Virus record (IMG/VR): IMGVR_UViG_3300023096_000001
Location: 1 to 64,000 of that record
Reading direction: 5' to 3' (one strand)
Length of the DNA: 64,000 nucleotides
Source: a virus
Position 1 is the stretch's first letter, and each line of letters starts with the position of its first letter. Below, one piece after another: positions 7,542 through 15,949 of this stretch. Under the pieces are notes generated by a model. The model worked only from the letters and a program-made list of their open reading frames with translations. It was not told the origin of the DNA and ran no database searches. Made by a program: the position numbers and the translations under genes.

Positions 7542-7868
7542 TTAAAATGGATTCCCTGATTCTATTTCTTTTTTAGTCTTATCCTTCCGGCGTACCCTTT
7601 CAAGCAATGCCGCTGACGGGGTGAACTTGATGCCGGTCCGCTCAGGAATTCGCATAAGCTCTCCTGTTGCCATATTCCTGCCAATGTTCGCCTTTTGGAT
7701 AATGGGCTTTAAAACCCATGCCCCGCGAAGTTGAATGTGCAACCCTTTCGAAAGGACTTCTTCGGTGATTTTTACGTATGCCTCCATAAAGGCGATGCAA
7801 TCCTGTTTACCTAGCCCAATCTTTTCCTGAAGGGCTTCTACGTAATCTGCTTTAGTGAATGATTTCAT
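7542..7868 (-). CDS. HU/IHF-family DNA-binding protein
   Basis: 108 aa, close to the family norm of 90-100. It starts with the KADYVEALQEKIGLGKQD helix and has the RGAWVL and GRNMATGE.MRIPER segment, matching the G.F....R..R.GRNP.TGE..I arm region of HU/IHF. The arm proline of classical HU is replaced locally, but the overall order is clear. HU/IHF proteins bend DNA and help replication, packaging or transcription complexes. It overlaps the next gene by 4 nt. Confidence 0.85.
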   Translation of the reverse strand: MKSFTKADYVEALQEKIGLGKQDCIAFMEAYVKITEEVLSKGLHIQLRGAWVLKPIIQKANIGRNMATGELMRIPERTGIKFTPSAALLERVRRKDKTKKEIESGNPF

Positions 7869-8128
7869 GGGAGTATTATTTCGGTATTTAAAATTGAACT
7901 AAGCCAAACGTCTTTATTATCTCCATCCCAAGGGATAAAACTCTCAGCATTATCAGCGCATTTCTGTCTTACGTCTTCAGCTACTTGTTGGGCGTAAAGT
8001 CTGGCTACTTCTTCATAAAATCCATCGTCGTGTAACATTTTCAAAAAAGGATAACTTTCTTTGAATCCAGATATATTAAAATAACCGTATTGTCTGGCTA
8101 TTTTTGTTTTACATTCTGAGTATGTCAT
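7865..8128 (-). CDS. Hypothetical protein, 87 aa
   Basis: Helical, aromatic-rich protein starting MTYSECKTKIARQYGY. No family recognised. It is coupled to the HU-like gene by an ATGA overlap. Confidence 0.65.
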   Translation of the reverse strand: MTYSECKTKIARQYGYFNISGFKESYPFLKMLHDDGFYEEVARLYAQQVAEDVRQKCADNAESFIPWDGDNKDVWLSSILNTEIILP

Positions 8129-8190
8129 ATCTATTAAAGTTTAAAGAATGTACGCGGAGCAGAACCCCGCGCGATTCAAATCTCCAAGCA

Positions 8191-9264
8191 TTATTGTTTT
8201 TTGATTCTTTTTAAGATGTACTGCGCGCCGGCAACGAAAGCAGTATATTCTGGCGTTTTTGCTCCGTAACGGGTTCCCGCTTCGACGGTCACATCATATT
8301 CAATGCCTTCCTCTTTCGGAGTCACCTGCGGCGGGATAGCCCTCTTCGCGCCTCCTTCTGGGTATGCGATCATTTCTTTGAATTTTGATAAGCCCTTTTC
8401 GTTCGGAGGATAATCGCCAACAAATTCGAGTGGATTTTTCAAGATATTCTCAAAAGAAATGTCACTAGGTATTGTCTTGTCTTGCTGAACCGTAAACCCA
8501 GATGGTGCTGATCCTTCGGTAATAGTGCCTGAAGATTGCTGCACAAACTGCATCGGATCCACGGGAGCTACTGGTGTCAACGATGCCCTCAACGCTTCAA
8601 GCTCTGCACGGTCTTTATCAAGCTTATCCTGTGCCGCCTTCAACTTGTCAGCCTCATCCTTTAAACGCTTCTTTTCGTCCTCTTGCGCCTGCTTATCAGC
8701 GGCTTCTTGGGCAAGGATCGCTTCAGACTCCTGTGTCATCAAGAGTAGTTCGCTATTGAAGTCAGCATCTTCGAGGCGTTCAATCGCGGACTGCGAAATG
8801 GAAACTTGTCCTAGGGTAAAATGCGTTCCATTGAACCGGGCATTCAGCTTCAAGAGAGACTCTGCGCGAGTTTGGATCTTCAGCTGCCGTTGCTGCTCTT
8901 TATGTTGTTTTTGCTGCTCTACCGCTAAGATGTACTGCGTTTCCATCAATTCCAATGGACGTTTAATCTCGTCCAGCTTTTCAATAATAATTTTGCTGGC
9001 TAAATTAACCTGACGTTGCCACTTTACGGCATCATCAACAAGAGATTTTCGTATTTTGTCAACTGATGTTATCGATTTCTTAACATCCTTCCGTGCAGCG
9101 GCGACTTTATTGAAGCCCTCTTTGTCGTCAGGACCTTTAATGGATAATCCTTGATATTGTGTCTTCATCCGCGCGATGTCCGCTTCAATGGCGGTGATCG
9201 GAGCGAGTTTATTCTCCTCGGAAGAAGTGATTATTGGTGGTTCTGTTTCTGCTACTTTTTTCAT
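8191..9264 (-). CDS. Coiled-coil protein resembling DUF1351
   Basis: 357 aa. Residues about 25-130 form long charged helices that repeatedly pair lysine and glutamate, like the DUF1351 phage family. A second strong coiled coil spans about 185-230 and is rich in A, E, K and Q. The C-terminal ~120 residues are a separate, less charged domain. DUF1351-type genes usually lie near recombination and SSB genes, and the SSB gene is three genes upstream here. Family assignment is moderate and the role unknown. Confidence 0.7.
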   Translation of the reverse strand: MKKVAETEPPIITSSEENKLAPITAIEADIARMKTQYQGLSIKGPDDKEGFNKVAAARKDVKKSITSVDKIRKSLVDDAVKWQRQVNLASKIIIEKLDEIKRPLELMETQYILAVEQQKQHKEQQRQLKIQTRAESLLKLNARFNGTHFTLGQVSISQSAIERLEDADFNSELLLMTQESEAILAQEAADKQAQEDEKKRLKDEADKLKAAQDKLDKDRAELEALRASLTPVAPVDPMQFVQQSSGTITEGSAPSGFTVQQDKTIPSDISFENILKNPLEFVGDYPPNEKGLSKFKEMIAYPEGGAKRAIPPQVTPKEEGIEYDVTVEAGTRYGAKTPEYTAFVAGAQYILKRIKKQ

Positions 9265-9536
9265 GCTATTATTTTTGTCAATTTAATGCCCATTACAACG
9301 TATCCTTGTTCAATGCCGAACTGTCCACCTTTTAACACATAGGCAACATCACAGAGGCAGCTCCCATGAAATGATACTCCATCAGAGGTTTGGTCAAAGT
9401 CGAACAAATGCAATTCGTCGCCAACTTCATAATGCCTGTCATCAAGTCTCACCTCAAATGTTTTCTCTCCAGATATTACTGCCGCATAATATTCTCTCCA
9501 AGTTTTTAACCTATGCTGTCTTCTTGCGATCTCCAT
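9261..9536 (-). CDS. DUF3850 (ASCH/PUA-like) protein
   Basis: 91 aa. It carries the family signature HRLKTWREYYAAV.SGEKTFEVR, then D...EVGD.L.L..FD and a final VLKGGQFGIEQGYVVMG. DUF3850 proteins are small ASCH/PUA-like domains proposed to bind RNA or modified nucleotides. Its length fits a complete domain. It overlaps the coiled-coil gene by 4 nt. Confidence 0.87.
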   Translation of the reverse strand: MEIARRQHRLKTWREYYAAVISGEKTFEVRLDDRHYEVGDELHLFDFDQTSDGVSFHGSCLCDVAYVLKGGQFGIEQGYVVMGIKLTKIIA

Positions 9537-9537
9537 C

Positions 9538-9843
9538 TTATACTTCTTTTGAATGTCCTGTTTTATCTTCTACATGCTGCTTACTGTAACTACTATAATA
9601 CTGACAACCCTCCTTGCGGATGATACTCTTCGGAGAGATGTACCCTTCTGGGTTGATCCTGGCAACTTCTACCTTTCCATCAGGGTTTACTTCAAAAATT
9701 TGCCGAAAGCTCCCGTCTACCATCAATGCGCCAAGGGTTGCCATGTAGCAAGTTAAATCCTTCAGCGTTTCTTTGTCGCGGCGCTTGATGTTGATGTAAT
9801 TGTTGGCTTGACGCGCTGAAAGAATTTGGGGGAAAGTTCTCAT
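9538..9843 (-). CDS. Hypothetical protein, 101 aa
   Basis: Starts MRTFPQILSARQANNYI. Contains a beta-rich centre with EVNPDGKVEVARINPEGYI and a basic C-terminus. No family recognised. It overlaps the HNH-like gene by 4 nt. Confidence 0.65.
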   Translation of the reverse strand: MRTFPQILSARQANNYINIKRRDKETLKDLTCYMATLGALMVDGSFRQIFEVNPDGKVEVARINPEGYISPKSIIRKEGCQYYSSYSKQHVEDKTGHSKEV

Positions 9844-10370
9844 GGTTTATCCTTTAAAGATTCATAATAAGCAATGTGCGCTTCGCGAGTGTCAAGCAGC
9901 TCCATTGTGTCGATTCGGCGGTACATGAAACGCTCCTGATCGTAAACAATGTATCTGTGAAGTTTATTGTGTTCAGGCATTGTCAACTCAATTACGTCTT
10001 TATAGTGAGCTTCATTATAAGACCAATGATGAAGATGGTTCCCCTTTTCTTTTTTCATATTGCTTGTTGCATTGGTAGCTTTGGCCTTCTCTGGATATCT
10101 AGCTCTATATTGCTTAGTCCTATCCCTGGCTTCTTCCGGACTTTCTTTATGAATATCTTTATAACCAAGCCTATGATATTTTTCTCTCGCTCTAATAACC
10201 TCTTTTGCTACCCACTCAGGATTGTTTGCCCTTAAGTCCTTTTCACGAATATCTACATCGCGCTTTGTACAGTCTTTACATTTATTTAAATGACCATCAG
10301 CCATTTTTTTATGTTTGTAATAGTCACCTAGTGGCTTTACAATGTTACATTTGAAGCATTTCTTTTCCAT
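9840..10370 (-). CDS. HNH endonuclease-like protein
   Basis: 176 aa from the ATG at 10370, which gives the typical start MEKKCFKCNIVKPLGDYYKH; an upstream start would add 13 unrelated residues. The N-terminal CxxC and CKDC form a zinc finger common in phage HNH proteins. The C-terminal core NHLHHWSYNEAHYKD, followed by MPEHNKLHR, supplies the His and Asn residues of an HNH site. It could be a free-standing homing-type nuclease between the SSB and replication genes. Confidence 0.75.
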   Translation of the reverse strand: MEKKCFKCNIVKPLGDYYKHKKMADGHLNKCKDCTKRDVDIREKDLRANNPEWVAKEVIRAREKYHRLGYKDIHKESPEEARDRTKQYRARYPEKAKATNATSNMKKEKGNHLHHWSYNEAHYKDVIELTMPEHNKLHRYIVYDQERFMYRRIDTMELLDTREAHIAYYESLKDKP

Positions 10371-10421
10371 ACTCCAAATGTAATTAAAATGTTCAGAAAG
10401 TGCAAACAAATTGCTACCATT

Positions 10422-11156
10422 CTAAAAAGGGAGATCCGAATCCTCTTCGTCCTCCGTAAAAGTGCTTTGAGGAGGTTCAGGGACAGAAGCGCTAGCAGAG
10501 GCTGTTTGCGTCGCATCAACCCTTCCAGAAGACTCCTGTGTAGAAGTATCCTGCTGCTTATTGCCATCAATATACTCAACCAATGAATCGTATAACACAT
10601 CCGCTGCTGCGCCTTGTTCAGGTGTTACCTGGGCGGACAATTCAAACACGGGCACACTGTAATTCACCGATCCTTTCTTCCCGTCCCGAGCACCAGATAC
10701 GGTTACCCATTGAGAGTTCATCTTCGAAAGATTTGATTTACAGAATTCATTCCACTCCGCGACAGCAGTTCCTTTAAGGGAGAGATTAAGTAAAGCGCCT
10801 TTCTCGGTCATTAAGTATACGGAGCGATGATAAAATCCACCGGCTGCGGCTACCGTGTTTTTGATGTCTTTATAAAGACCGCTTACGATAGGACCTCCTT
10901 TGAAGGATTTTACGTTTAAAGGTTGTTCTGATGTATTGGCTACTTCATTAGAATAAATCCCTGAAGAGCTTTGATCGTGCCATCCCTTTACAGTCGCCAT
11001 CTGCTTTAAGAAAAGAAACTTAAAAGGTAATTTAATTTCAAAATTGGCGGCTTTATCTTTGTCATAGTATGAGAAAACTTTCCCATTTGACTTCCATTCG
11101 AGGAAATACTTCGCTGGATTCTTTGATGCGGATACTACTTCTGATTCACGTCCCAT
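10422..11156 (-). CDS. Single-stranded DNA-binding protein
   Basis: 244 aa. The first ~160 residues are beta-rich with many aromatic and lysine residues, as expected for an OB-like fold. Residues 195-230 are a Ser/Gln/Ala/Pro-rich linker. The last residues are EDEEDSDLPF, matching the acidic DDDIPF-type tip by which SSB proteins recruit replication partners. It is the first gene of the long minus-strand replication run, behind a promoter (-7 at 11282-11289) and a leader terminator. Assignment rests mainly on the tail and context. Confidence 0.82.
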   Translation of the reverse strand: MGRESEVVSASKNPAKYFLEWKSNGKVFSYYDKDKAANFEIKLPFKFLFLKQMATVKGWHDQSSSGIYSNEVANTSEQPLNVKSFKGGPIVSGLYKDIKNTVAAAGGFYHRSVYLMTEKGALLNLSLKGTAVAEWNEFCKSNLSKMNSQWVTVSGARDGKKGSVNYSVPVFELSAQVTPEQGAAADVLYDSLVEYIDGNKQQDTSTQESSGRVDATQTASASASVPEPPQSTFTEDEEDSDLPF

Positions 11157-11208
11157 TTTTTTTAAGATTTAAATTTGAAAGATTATTTTGGTCAAGATGT
11201 TGTTGTGA

Positions 11209-11245
11209 GAGAAAAAGAGCCGGCTATACACTCCCGTATAACCGG
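11209..11245 (-). terminator. Leader terminator upstream of SSB
   Basis: On the minus strand a 10-bp stem, CCGGTTATAC (11245-11236) with GTATAGCCGG (11229-11220) and one G-T pair, is followed by CTCTTTTTCTC (11219-11209). It lies about 30-65 nt after the predicted start of transcription and 53 nt before the SSB ATG. It could be an attenuator, or the end of a short RNA or of the upstream operon. Confidence 0.72.
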
Positions 11246-11281
11246 TCTTTAAAATTACCCTCCTCTAAATTTTTGTTATGT

Positions 11282-11289
11282 CAAAGATA
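11282..11289 (-). promoter_or_regulatory. Promoter -7 element for the SSB/replication operon
   Basis: TATCTTTG on the minus strand matches the Bacteroidota -7 consensus TAnnTTTG. No perfect -33 TTG is present at 19-21 nt. ACATAA follows directly, as at two other minus-strand promoters in the window. Confidence 0.6.
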
Positions 11290-11365
11290 ATTATTAAGTT
11301 TCTATTAACGAAATGCTTAGCTAAAAAATATTGTAATTTATATATTTTCTAAATAACTATTAGCT

Positions 11366-11728
11366 TCAATTGGTTTCATTCAATTTAGCAATCAACGCGT
11401 CGGCATTCTCGACGGCCATCTTCGCATTGGATTCTGGATTGGATCCTCCGTAGTGAGAGATCAGTCCCTGCATCATCAAGGAGGCGAGGTGCGTGCGGAT
11501 GTCCAGGTGTTCTTGTTTTGGGTTAAAGATACCATCTTTGTCTGAAACCCACCATTGACTTTCTGCATCACTCTTTACTAATTTCCCCTCTACAGGAATA
11601 GCGTATGAAGGGTTTGATTTATTTTCCATATTTTTAGACCAATTTTTGTTTCTCTGACTTCTTTCCTCGTTTAGGCATTGTTGCAAAAAATGTTCTGAAA
11701 AGTTAACATCAGTAAGCTGTCTTTTCAT
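11366..11728 (-). CDS. Hypothetical protein, 120 aa
   Basis: Starts MKRQLTDVNFSEHFLQQCLNE. The C-terminal half has a GGSNPESNAKMAVENADALI helix resembling other small Bacteroidota phage proteins. No function assigned. It is the last gene of the run that begins with the excisionase-like protein at 16108. Confidence 0.68.
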   Translation of the reverse strand: MKRQLTDVNFSEHFLQQCLNEERSQRNKNWSKNMENKSNPSYAIPVEGKLVKSDAESQWWVSDKDGIFNPKQEHLDIRTHLASLMMQGLISHYGGSNPESNAKMAVENADALIAKLNETN

Positions 11729-11732
11729 TGCA

Positions 11733-12698
11733 TTAATTTATAAAGTTATATCCAGCATCCTTAATAACATCTTGTACGCATTTAACCTGCCCCGGTTCGA
11801 TTTTTACAAGATTCCAGTACTTGTCCCTCAACTCAAGAGATCCGTCTGGAAATATATTGAGCCAAGTGTTATAAACTCTATTTAAATCTATACTCACATA
11901 CTCAACTTTTCCGTCTTTCCAGCTTAAATTACTAAGCCCTCCTCGTCCATCAAAACACTTCCCGATAGAATCCCTTGTCATGCTGTCGTTACCCAAATCA
12001 GCAAGTCCTGATCGCTTAAAGAGAGGAAATTTATACCCTATACTGTTAAGCAGATCAAATACTGCGTTCTCATCGATAGCCCTTGGGCTATATGTAATAA
12101 TCTTTTTGTCTTGAAGGTTATTAATCGTGTCTTCTGAATACGTGCACCGACCATGACCTATCGTTAAACCCATGAGCTTCTTTTTTGGAGAGTGCATGAG
12201 TATTAAAATATTTTCCCCGGAAGACTCTTGCGCATCAAGATAAGTATTTCCAAGAAAATCACAAATCGCCAGTAGAGCTTCTTCGTCATATATAAGCCCT
12301 TTTGATAATTTTTTATCGGGCCAGGCGGGAGCTTCTTTAAACGGTTGTACTGGGTAATATTTGCTCGGGCTGAGTCTTTTATCCCATACTTGTTTAGATT
12401 CCTCTTGTGCTTTTTGCTCTTCCTCGCTGATGGGGTCTACAATCCTAAAATTATCGACTCCTAAGGCTTCTTTCACTTGCTGTGTGGTTACATAAGCAAC
12501 AGGTTTATAAACTTCTATGTCTTCAATTTTAACTAGCCTACAAAAAGCGCTATTTTGAGAATGAAGCGTTGCATGAACCAACTTATCATCCTCCTCGTCA
12601 TCTCTGTAATAAGCTCCGCCACCATATTGGCCGAAAATTAACACATCTTCGCGTCCTTTAATTTTAACTAAATCTCCGTTTTTAAATTTATTTTCCAT
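11733..12698 (-). CDS. Hypothetical protein with SH3-like N-terminus, 321 aa
   Basis: The N-terminus FKNGDLVKIKGREDVLIFGQYGG looks like a small beta barrel as in SH3/KOW-type modules. The rest is mixed alpha/beta with no catalytic motif I recognise. It may be a fusion, since residues 60-130 look like a linker rich in E and K. It overlaps the upstream gene by 1 nt (TAATG). Confidence 0.68.
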   Translation of the reverse strand: MENKFKNGDLVKIKGREDVLIFGQYGGGAYYRDDEEDDKLVHATLHSQNSAFCRLVKIEDIEVYKPVAYVTTQQVKEALGVDNFRIVDPISEEEQKAQEESKQVWDKRLSPSKYYPVQPFKEAPAWPDKKLSKGLIYDEEALLAICDFLGNTYLDAQESSGENILILMHSPKKKLMGLTIGHGRCTYSEDTINNLQDKKIITYSPRAIDENAVFDLLNSIGYKFPLFKRSGLADLGNDSMTRDSIGKCFDGRGGLSNLSWKDGKVEYVSIDLNRVYNTWLNIFPDGSLELRDKYWNLVKIEPGQVKCVQDVIKDAGYNFIN

Positions 12699-12970
12699 TA
12701 AGCTTCAATGTTAAAAGTGTTAAACACATAAAGAATATCCTCTTCAGAGGGTTCATTTCCCTCTTCATACAATTGCAGAATAGCGTTCCAGAATTTAGAA
12801 CCTTCAACAGACTCCTCCCAGAGAAATGCGTCAAGGATCAGATCATGCAAGGAATCCTCTGTCGAGGTATGGTACTCCATCGTCACCTGAGAAGCTAATC
12901 TTTCAGCGAGGATCTTTGGAAAGCTTGCCCTGTATAGGTGCTGCTTTTGAAGGGTGGAGGTGACGTTCAT
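12698..12970 (-). CDS. Hypothetical protein, 90 aa (paralogue of 6243-6506)
   Basis: Helical protein sharing the FP.I...R.A.Q ... W..S.E...FW....LY pattern with the product at 6243-6506. Both end in an IL..F....I element. Function unknown. Confidence 0.7.
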   Translation of the reverse strand: MNVTSTLQKQHLYRASFPKILAERLASQVTMEYHTSTEDSLHDLILDAFLWEESVEGSKFWNAILQLYEEGNEPSEEDILYVFNTFNIEA

Positions 12971-12984
12971 GGTATTTAAGACAG

Positions 12985-13386
12985 CTAAAGAGTTGACGTA
13001 GTCAAATATAATGCTTTTTCAATACGGCAGAAAACCGTTAGTATTAAACTCGCTTGTTTGAGAGAGTCGACATTATGTGGTAAGAGCGTTAAACATTCCC
13101 TGTGATCAATTCCATTATAGTGCTTGTCAAGGCCACAGGCGTTCCCCGGAACCATAATGTGTTCAGGCCCCCATTCTCCCCATCGTACCATTATTCGACT
13201 GAGTTCAGGATTATATCCATGATCTTTAAGCCAAATAGGGGCGCATTTTTTAATCATATTATCAATGTTCTCTTGGAGATATCCTGATTTTTTAACCATT
13301 TCTTTAAATTCAGGATAAAGTTTGATGGCGAATCCGCATCCGCTCATTTTGTTAATATCTGGGTCCCAGTGGTCTATTCTGTACAT
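12985..13386 (-). CDS. Hypothetical protein, 133 aa
   Basis: Rich in tryptophan, cysteine and histidine, with a WGEWGPEHIMVPGNACGL segment and a DHRECLTLLPHNVDS segment. The last reads like a stretch supporting metal or nucleotide binding, but no family is recognised. Confidence 0.65.
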   Translation of the reverse strand: MYRIDHWDPDINKMSGCGFAIKLYPEFKEMVKKSGYLQENIDNMIKKCAPIWLKDHGYNPELSRIMVRWGEWGPEHIMVPGNACGLDKHYNGIDHRECLTLLPHNVDSLKQASLILTVFCRIEKALYLTTSTL

Positions 13387-13411
13387 TGGTCTAGTATTTT
13401 AAGTCTAACTT

Positions 13412-13636
13412 TCAATCTTCCCAACGCGCCTCCAACCAATAAATACAATCCCCATCCTGCAGGAGCCTACTCCAATCGTGGCACTTGTTCTCAAATTTAA
13501 ACGTGGTGCCGTCAAAGAATGCCCTGCCACAGCTCGTCGGAGAAAGGTCGCAGACCAGGTTAAACCATCCGGGTTTTCCCGGCTTGCGCTCGCTGAGAAG
13601 GATCGGCTTGTAGATGATGTTTTGCGCGTGAGTCAT
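13412..13636 (-). CDS. Hypothetical protein, 74 aa
   Basis: Compact protein with a WFNLVCDLSPTSCGRAFFDG core and a W-rich end (CIYWLEARWED). Probably beta-rich; no family recognised. Confidence 0.63.
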   Translation of the reverse strand: MTHAQNIIYKPILLSERKPGKPGWFNLVCDLSPTSCGRAFFDGTTFKFENKCHDWSRLLQDGDCIYWLEARWED

Positions 13637-13648
13637 AAGGCTTGAATT

Positions 13649-13936
13649 TTAAATTTTCCACTCTCCGTTAATCATTACAATTAGGCGCCTTTCCACGATC
13701 ACAGGCACGTCCGGCTTGTCTTGATCCACAAAGGATTGCTTCCAGTGAATTCGCCCAACCTTGCACATTTTCTTTTCGCGGCCAAACTTCATAAGCTCCT
13801 CCGTTTCGACGAACCACTGCTCTTTGTCGCTCAATAGTAGCGATTCTTTTATGAGTGCCGTATTTTTAATATGCAGCTCGGAGATTTTGCAATTGTTCGC
13901 AGCAATTTCGGCCTTTATTTTTTGTCTTTTTTTCAT
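13649..13936 (-). CDS. Hypothetical protein, 95 aa
   Basis: N-terminal coiled coil (residues 1-40, lysine/isoleucine/asparagine-rich) and a basic C-terminal beta segment. No family recognised. Confidence 0.63.
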   Translation of the reverse strand: MKKRQKIKAEIAANNCKISELHIKNTALIKESLLLSDKEQWFVETEELMKFGREKKMCKVGRIHWKQSFVDQDKPDVPVIVERRLIVMINGEWKI

Positions 13937-13948
13937 ACACGATACTAT

Positions 13949-14305
13949 TTATACGTTACCCTTTTCAGGATTTAATTTTGAAAGAATATATGCGCCAAAG
14001 GTGTCTTGAATGTGGGCAGCTTCTTTATCGGAAAGATTCAGCCCACCGATGCCGGTGAGGTATCCCCAGCCCCGAAGCATGAGAAGAGCTCTGCCTTGCT
14101 CATCTTGGATCAGGATATTGCTGTAAGTTAGCTTTTCTTCGAAGGGCTCCTCTTTAATGCCATTGATCAAGTTTATGATCTTAACCTCTTCTTTAAGGCT
14201 AACCTCTTCAAATTGAAACACGAAGTGTCCTTTGCTGTCTAGCACCCACTCTGAGTACTTCTCCTTTCGAAAGGGTGGGGTCCAAACATCTTGCCATGTT
14301 TTCAT
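13949..14305 (-). CDS. Hypothetical protein, 118 aa
   Basis: Starts MKTWQDVWTPPFRKEKYSEW. It has a beta-rich centre with GRALLMLRGWGYLTGIGGLNL and ends in a helix. The glycine-rich turn recalls other small Bacteroidota phage proteins, but no name is certain. Confidence 0.68.
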   Translation of the reverse strand: MKTWQDVWTPPFRKEKYSEWVLDSKGHFVFQFEEVSLKEEVKIINLINGIKEEPFEEKLTYSNILIQDEQGRALLMLRGWGYLTGIGGLNLSDKEAAHIQDTFGAYILSKLNPEKGNV

Positions 14306-14308
14306 AGA

Positions 14309-14485
14309 TCAATTTTTTATTTTTTTAATTAAATGAATTGGGATTCTGCACGTGTATCCGTTTTCATCCACTAACTTTACATGCTTCAGTCCCGTCATTT
14401 GATTTAAATTAACTACCGTGCCTTTTAACCAAATGGTCGAACCTTCGTGCTTATACTTTACTTTCTCTCCTTCAGTTAGTGTCAT
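14309..14485 (-). CDS. Small SH3/KOW-like protein, 58 aa
   Basis: I placed the start at the ATG at 14485, which overlaps the upstream stop as ATGA. The product reads TEGEKVKYKHEGSTIWLKGTV, then VKLVDENGYTCRIP and LIKKIKN, a five-strand pattern typical of small SH3-like barrels. Function unknown. Confidence 0.68.
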   Translation of the reverse strand: MTLTEGEKVKYKHEGSTIWLKGTVVNLNQMTGLKHVKLVDENGYTCRIPIHLIKKIKN

Positions 14486-14775
14486 AGTTCCCACTTTTTT
14501 AAAGCGTTGATATATTTGATCATTTTTACCAGGCACCCATGCGCAGCGATTCTCCTTTCACCCGGATATTTATAATCCGTCTGCGCGGGCGCATACCCTT
14601 CTGTGGCAAGATTCTTGAAAAGAAATTTATTATGATACATGACCAAGGCATAACCTTCCTTCGCTTCGATGCGGTCTGCTACTTCGAATATTTTATCGAA
14701 ATATGGTAAGTATTTATAATCTTTAAATCTAACGCCCATGTATTCGCAGATTAAGTACTCTTCTTCTATGGTCAT
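14482..14775 (-). CDS. Hypothetical protein, 97 aa
   Basis: Starts MTIEEEYLICEYMGVRF and ends in LVKMIKYINALKKWEL. The CEYMG near the N-terminus and the helix at the end recall the product at 22530-22907 (VAEFMG ... VVRFIQFYN), so both may belong to one phage family. Function unknown. Confidence 0.68.
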   Translation of the reverse strand: MTIEEEYLICEYMGVRFKDYKYLPYFDKIFEVADRIEAKEGYALVMYHNKFLFKNLATEGYAPAQTDYKYPGERRIAAHGCLVKMIKYINALKKWEL

Positions 14776-14787
14776 TGTGGTGAGGTT

Positions 14788-15105
14788 TTATTGTGCATCA
14801 CTTACATTCTCGGCAGAGATTTCCATAAAAACCTCTTCTTTTTTGACAATCTCCCCCTTCGCATCCAACCGCGGCATTGCGCGCGGAAATTTGTTTGATA
14901 TGTAAAACCACTCATAAACACTTGATAAAGTATGTTCTACGATCATAATATTACCTCTATCACCTGTACTACTTTTCATCCAGTGTTTCATTACCCCTTT
15001 TTCTTTGTCAAACCAGCCTGTGTAAGTTAAGCCGTGCTCAACAGTTGTGAAGATTACCTGTGCGCCATCAAGTGGCAATGTTCTTTTTAATACTTGAATT
15101 TTCAT
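14788..15105 (-). CDS. Hypothetical protein, 105 aa
   Basis: Beta-rich protein starting MKIQVLKRTLPLDGAQVIF, with an acidic C-terminus (EISAENVSDAQ). No family recognised. Confidence 0.63.
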   Translation of the reverse strand: MKIQVLKRTLPLDGAQVIFTTVEHGLTYTGWFDKEKGVMKHWMKSSTGDRGNIMIVEHTLSSVYEWFYISNKFPRAMPRLDAKGEIVKKEEVFMEISAENVSDAQ

Positions 15106-15159
15106 AATTGTTTTGAATAAAGGTTTGAAAATAATTTATTAAGGGTGCCATTTAAAATG

Positions 15160-15942
15160 CTATCCTTGCTTTAACTTCAATTCTTGCTGCTTCTTTTTGC
15201 CGGGTTTGGACCAGGATAGATTTTCGTTTATTAAATGATTTAAAAATACTCTACCTTTCTCAGTCCAAACCATATAGTGCTCTGTATAAGTGACTCCTTC
15301 CGCAGTCGTATGCGGATGCGTCCTCGTCTCAATATAACCTTTCCCTGTGTAGTCGGCATAAAGCATATACCTGCCATTGCTTTTCTTGTATTGAATCCTT
15401 CTATTTACAAGTATTTTATTCAAGGCGATGGCTGATAGCCCCAACTCATTAGCGATCTCGGATGTTGTCATGGTTGTCTTTGAGGAGAGCACCACATCCA
15501 CATACTCCGCTTTTGGTGCCAGTATCGCATTTTCTTCTTCGAGTGCAATCACTTTCTTTTCTGCCTCAAGTGCCATCTCCAATATTTGTAACCTTGACAA
15601 CTCAGGCATAACTATTGAATGAGACTGAGAAGTCTGCTCTGTAATCAAATCCTCAATTCGATCTCTGAATTTTTTCGCTCTCTCAGATCTTATAAAGAAT
15701 CCCAACCGAATAAGTCCTCTCGCTGTCCAGTACGTAACTGATTGAGAACCACTGCTGTCAGTATTACTGACACTGATAAAGTGTTTATTTTCCACAAGCT
15801 CATCAGACTTGGTGCTTTTATGCTGCCTTATCGAGCTTTCGGAAACACCATATCCACATGCAACTGAAGCATTATCCAATAGTAATTGATGTACTGAGTG
15901 CTCTTTGGCAGAAAAAGTAACTCCTTCAAATTGAAATTCCAT
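15160..15942 (-). CDS. Phage antirepressor with KilAC domain
   Basis: 260 aa. Residues 1-100 form a BRO-N/antirepressor-like domain (GVSESSIRQHKSTKSDEL...KHFI). A short coiled coil spans about 115-145. The C-terminal KilAC domain begins at APKAEYVDVVL and contains TTSEIANELGLSAIALNKIL and a late TEKGRVFLNHLI. KilAC antirepressors counter phage repressors or control early genes. It follows 7 nt after the excisionase-like HTH gene, sharing the promoter at 16112-16141. It suggests regulated, possibly temperate, behaviour, though no repressor or integrase is visible here. Confidence 0.88.
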   Translation of the reverse strand: MEFQFEGVTFSAKEHSVHQLLLDNASVACGYGVSESSIRQHKSTKSDELVENKHFISVSNTDSSGSQSVTYWTARGLIRLGFFIRSERAKKFRDRIEDLITEQTSQSHSIVMPELSRLQILEMALEAEKKVIALEEENAILAPKAEYVDVVLSSKTTMTTSEIANELGLSAIALNKILVNRRIQYKKSNGRYMLYADYTGKGYIETRTHPHTTAEGVTYTEHYMVWTEKGRVFLNHLINENLSWSKPGKKKQQELKLKQG

Positions 15943-15949
15943 ATAAATC

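Noticed and set aside
10337-10600. An 87-aa minus-strand frame overlapping the SSB gene
   Set aside because: It is a shadow of the SSB gene's C-terminal linker in another frame; no separate start signal.
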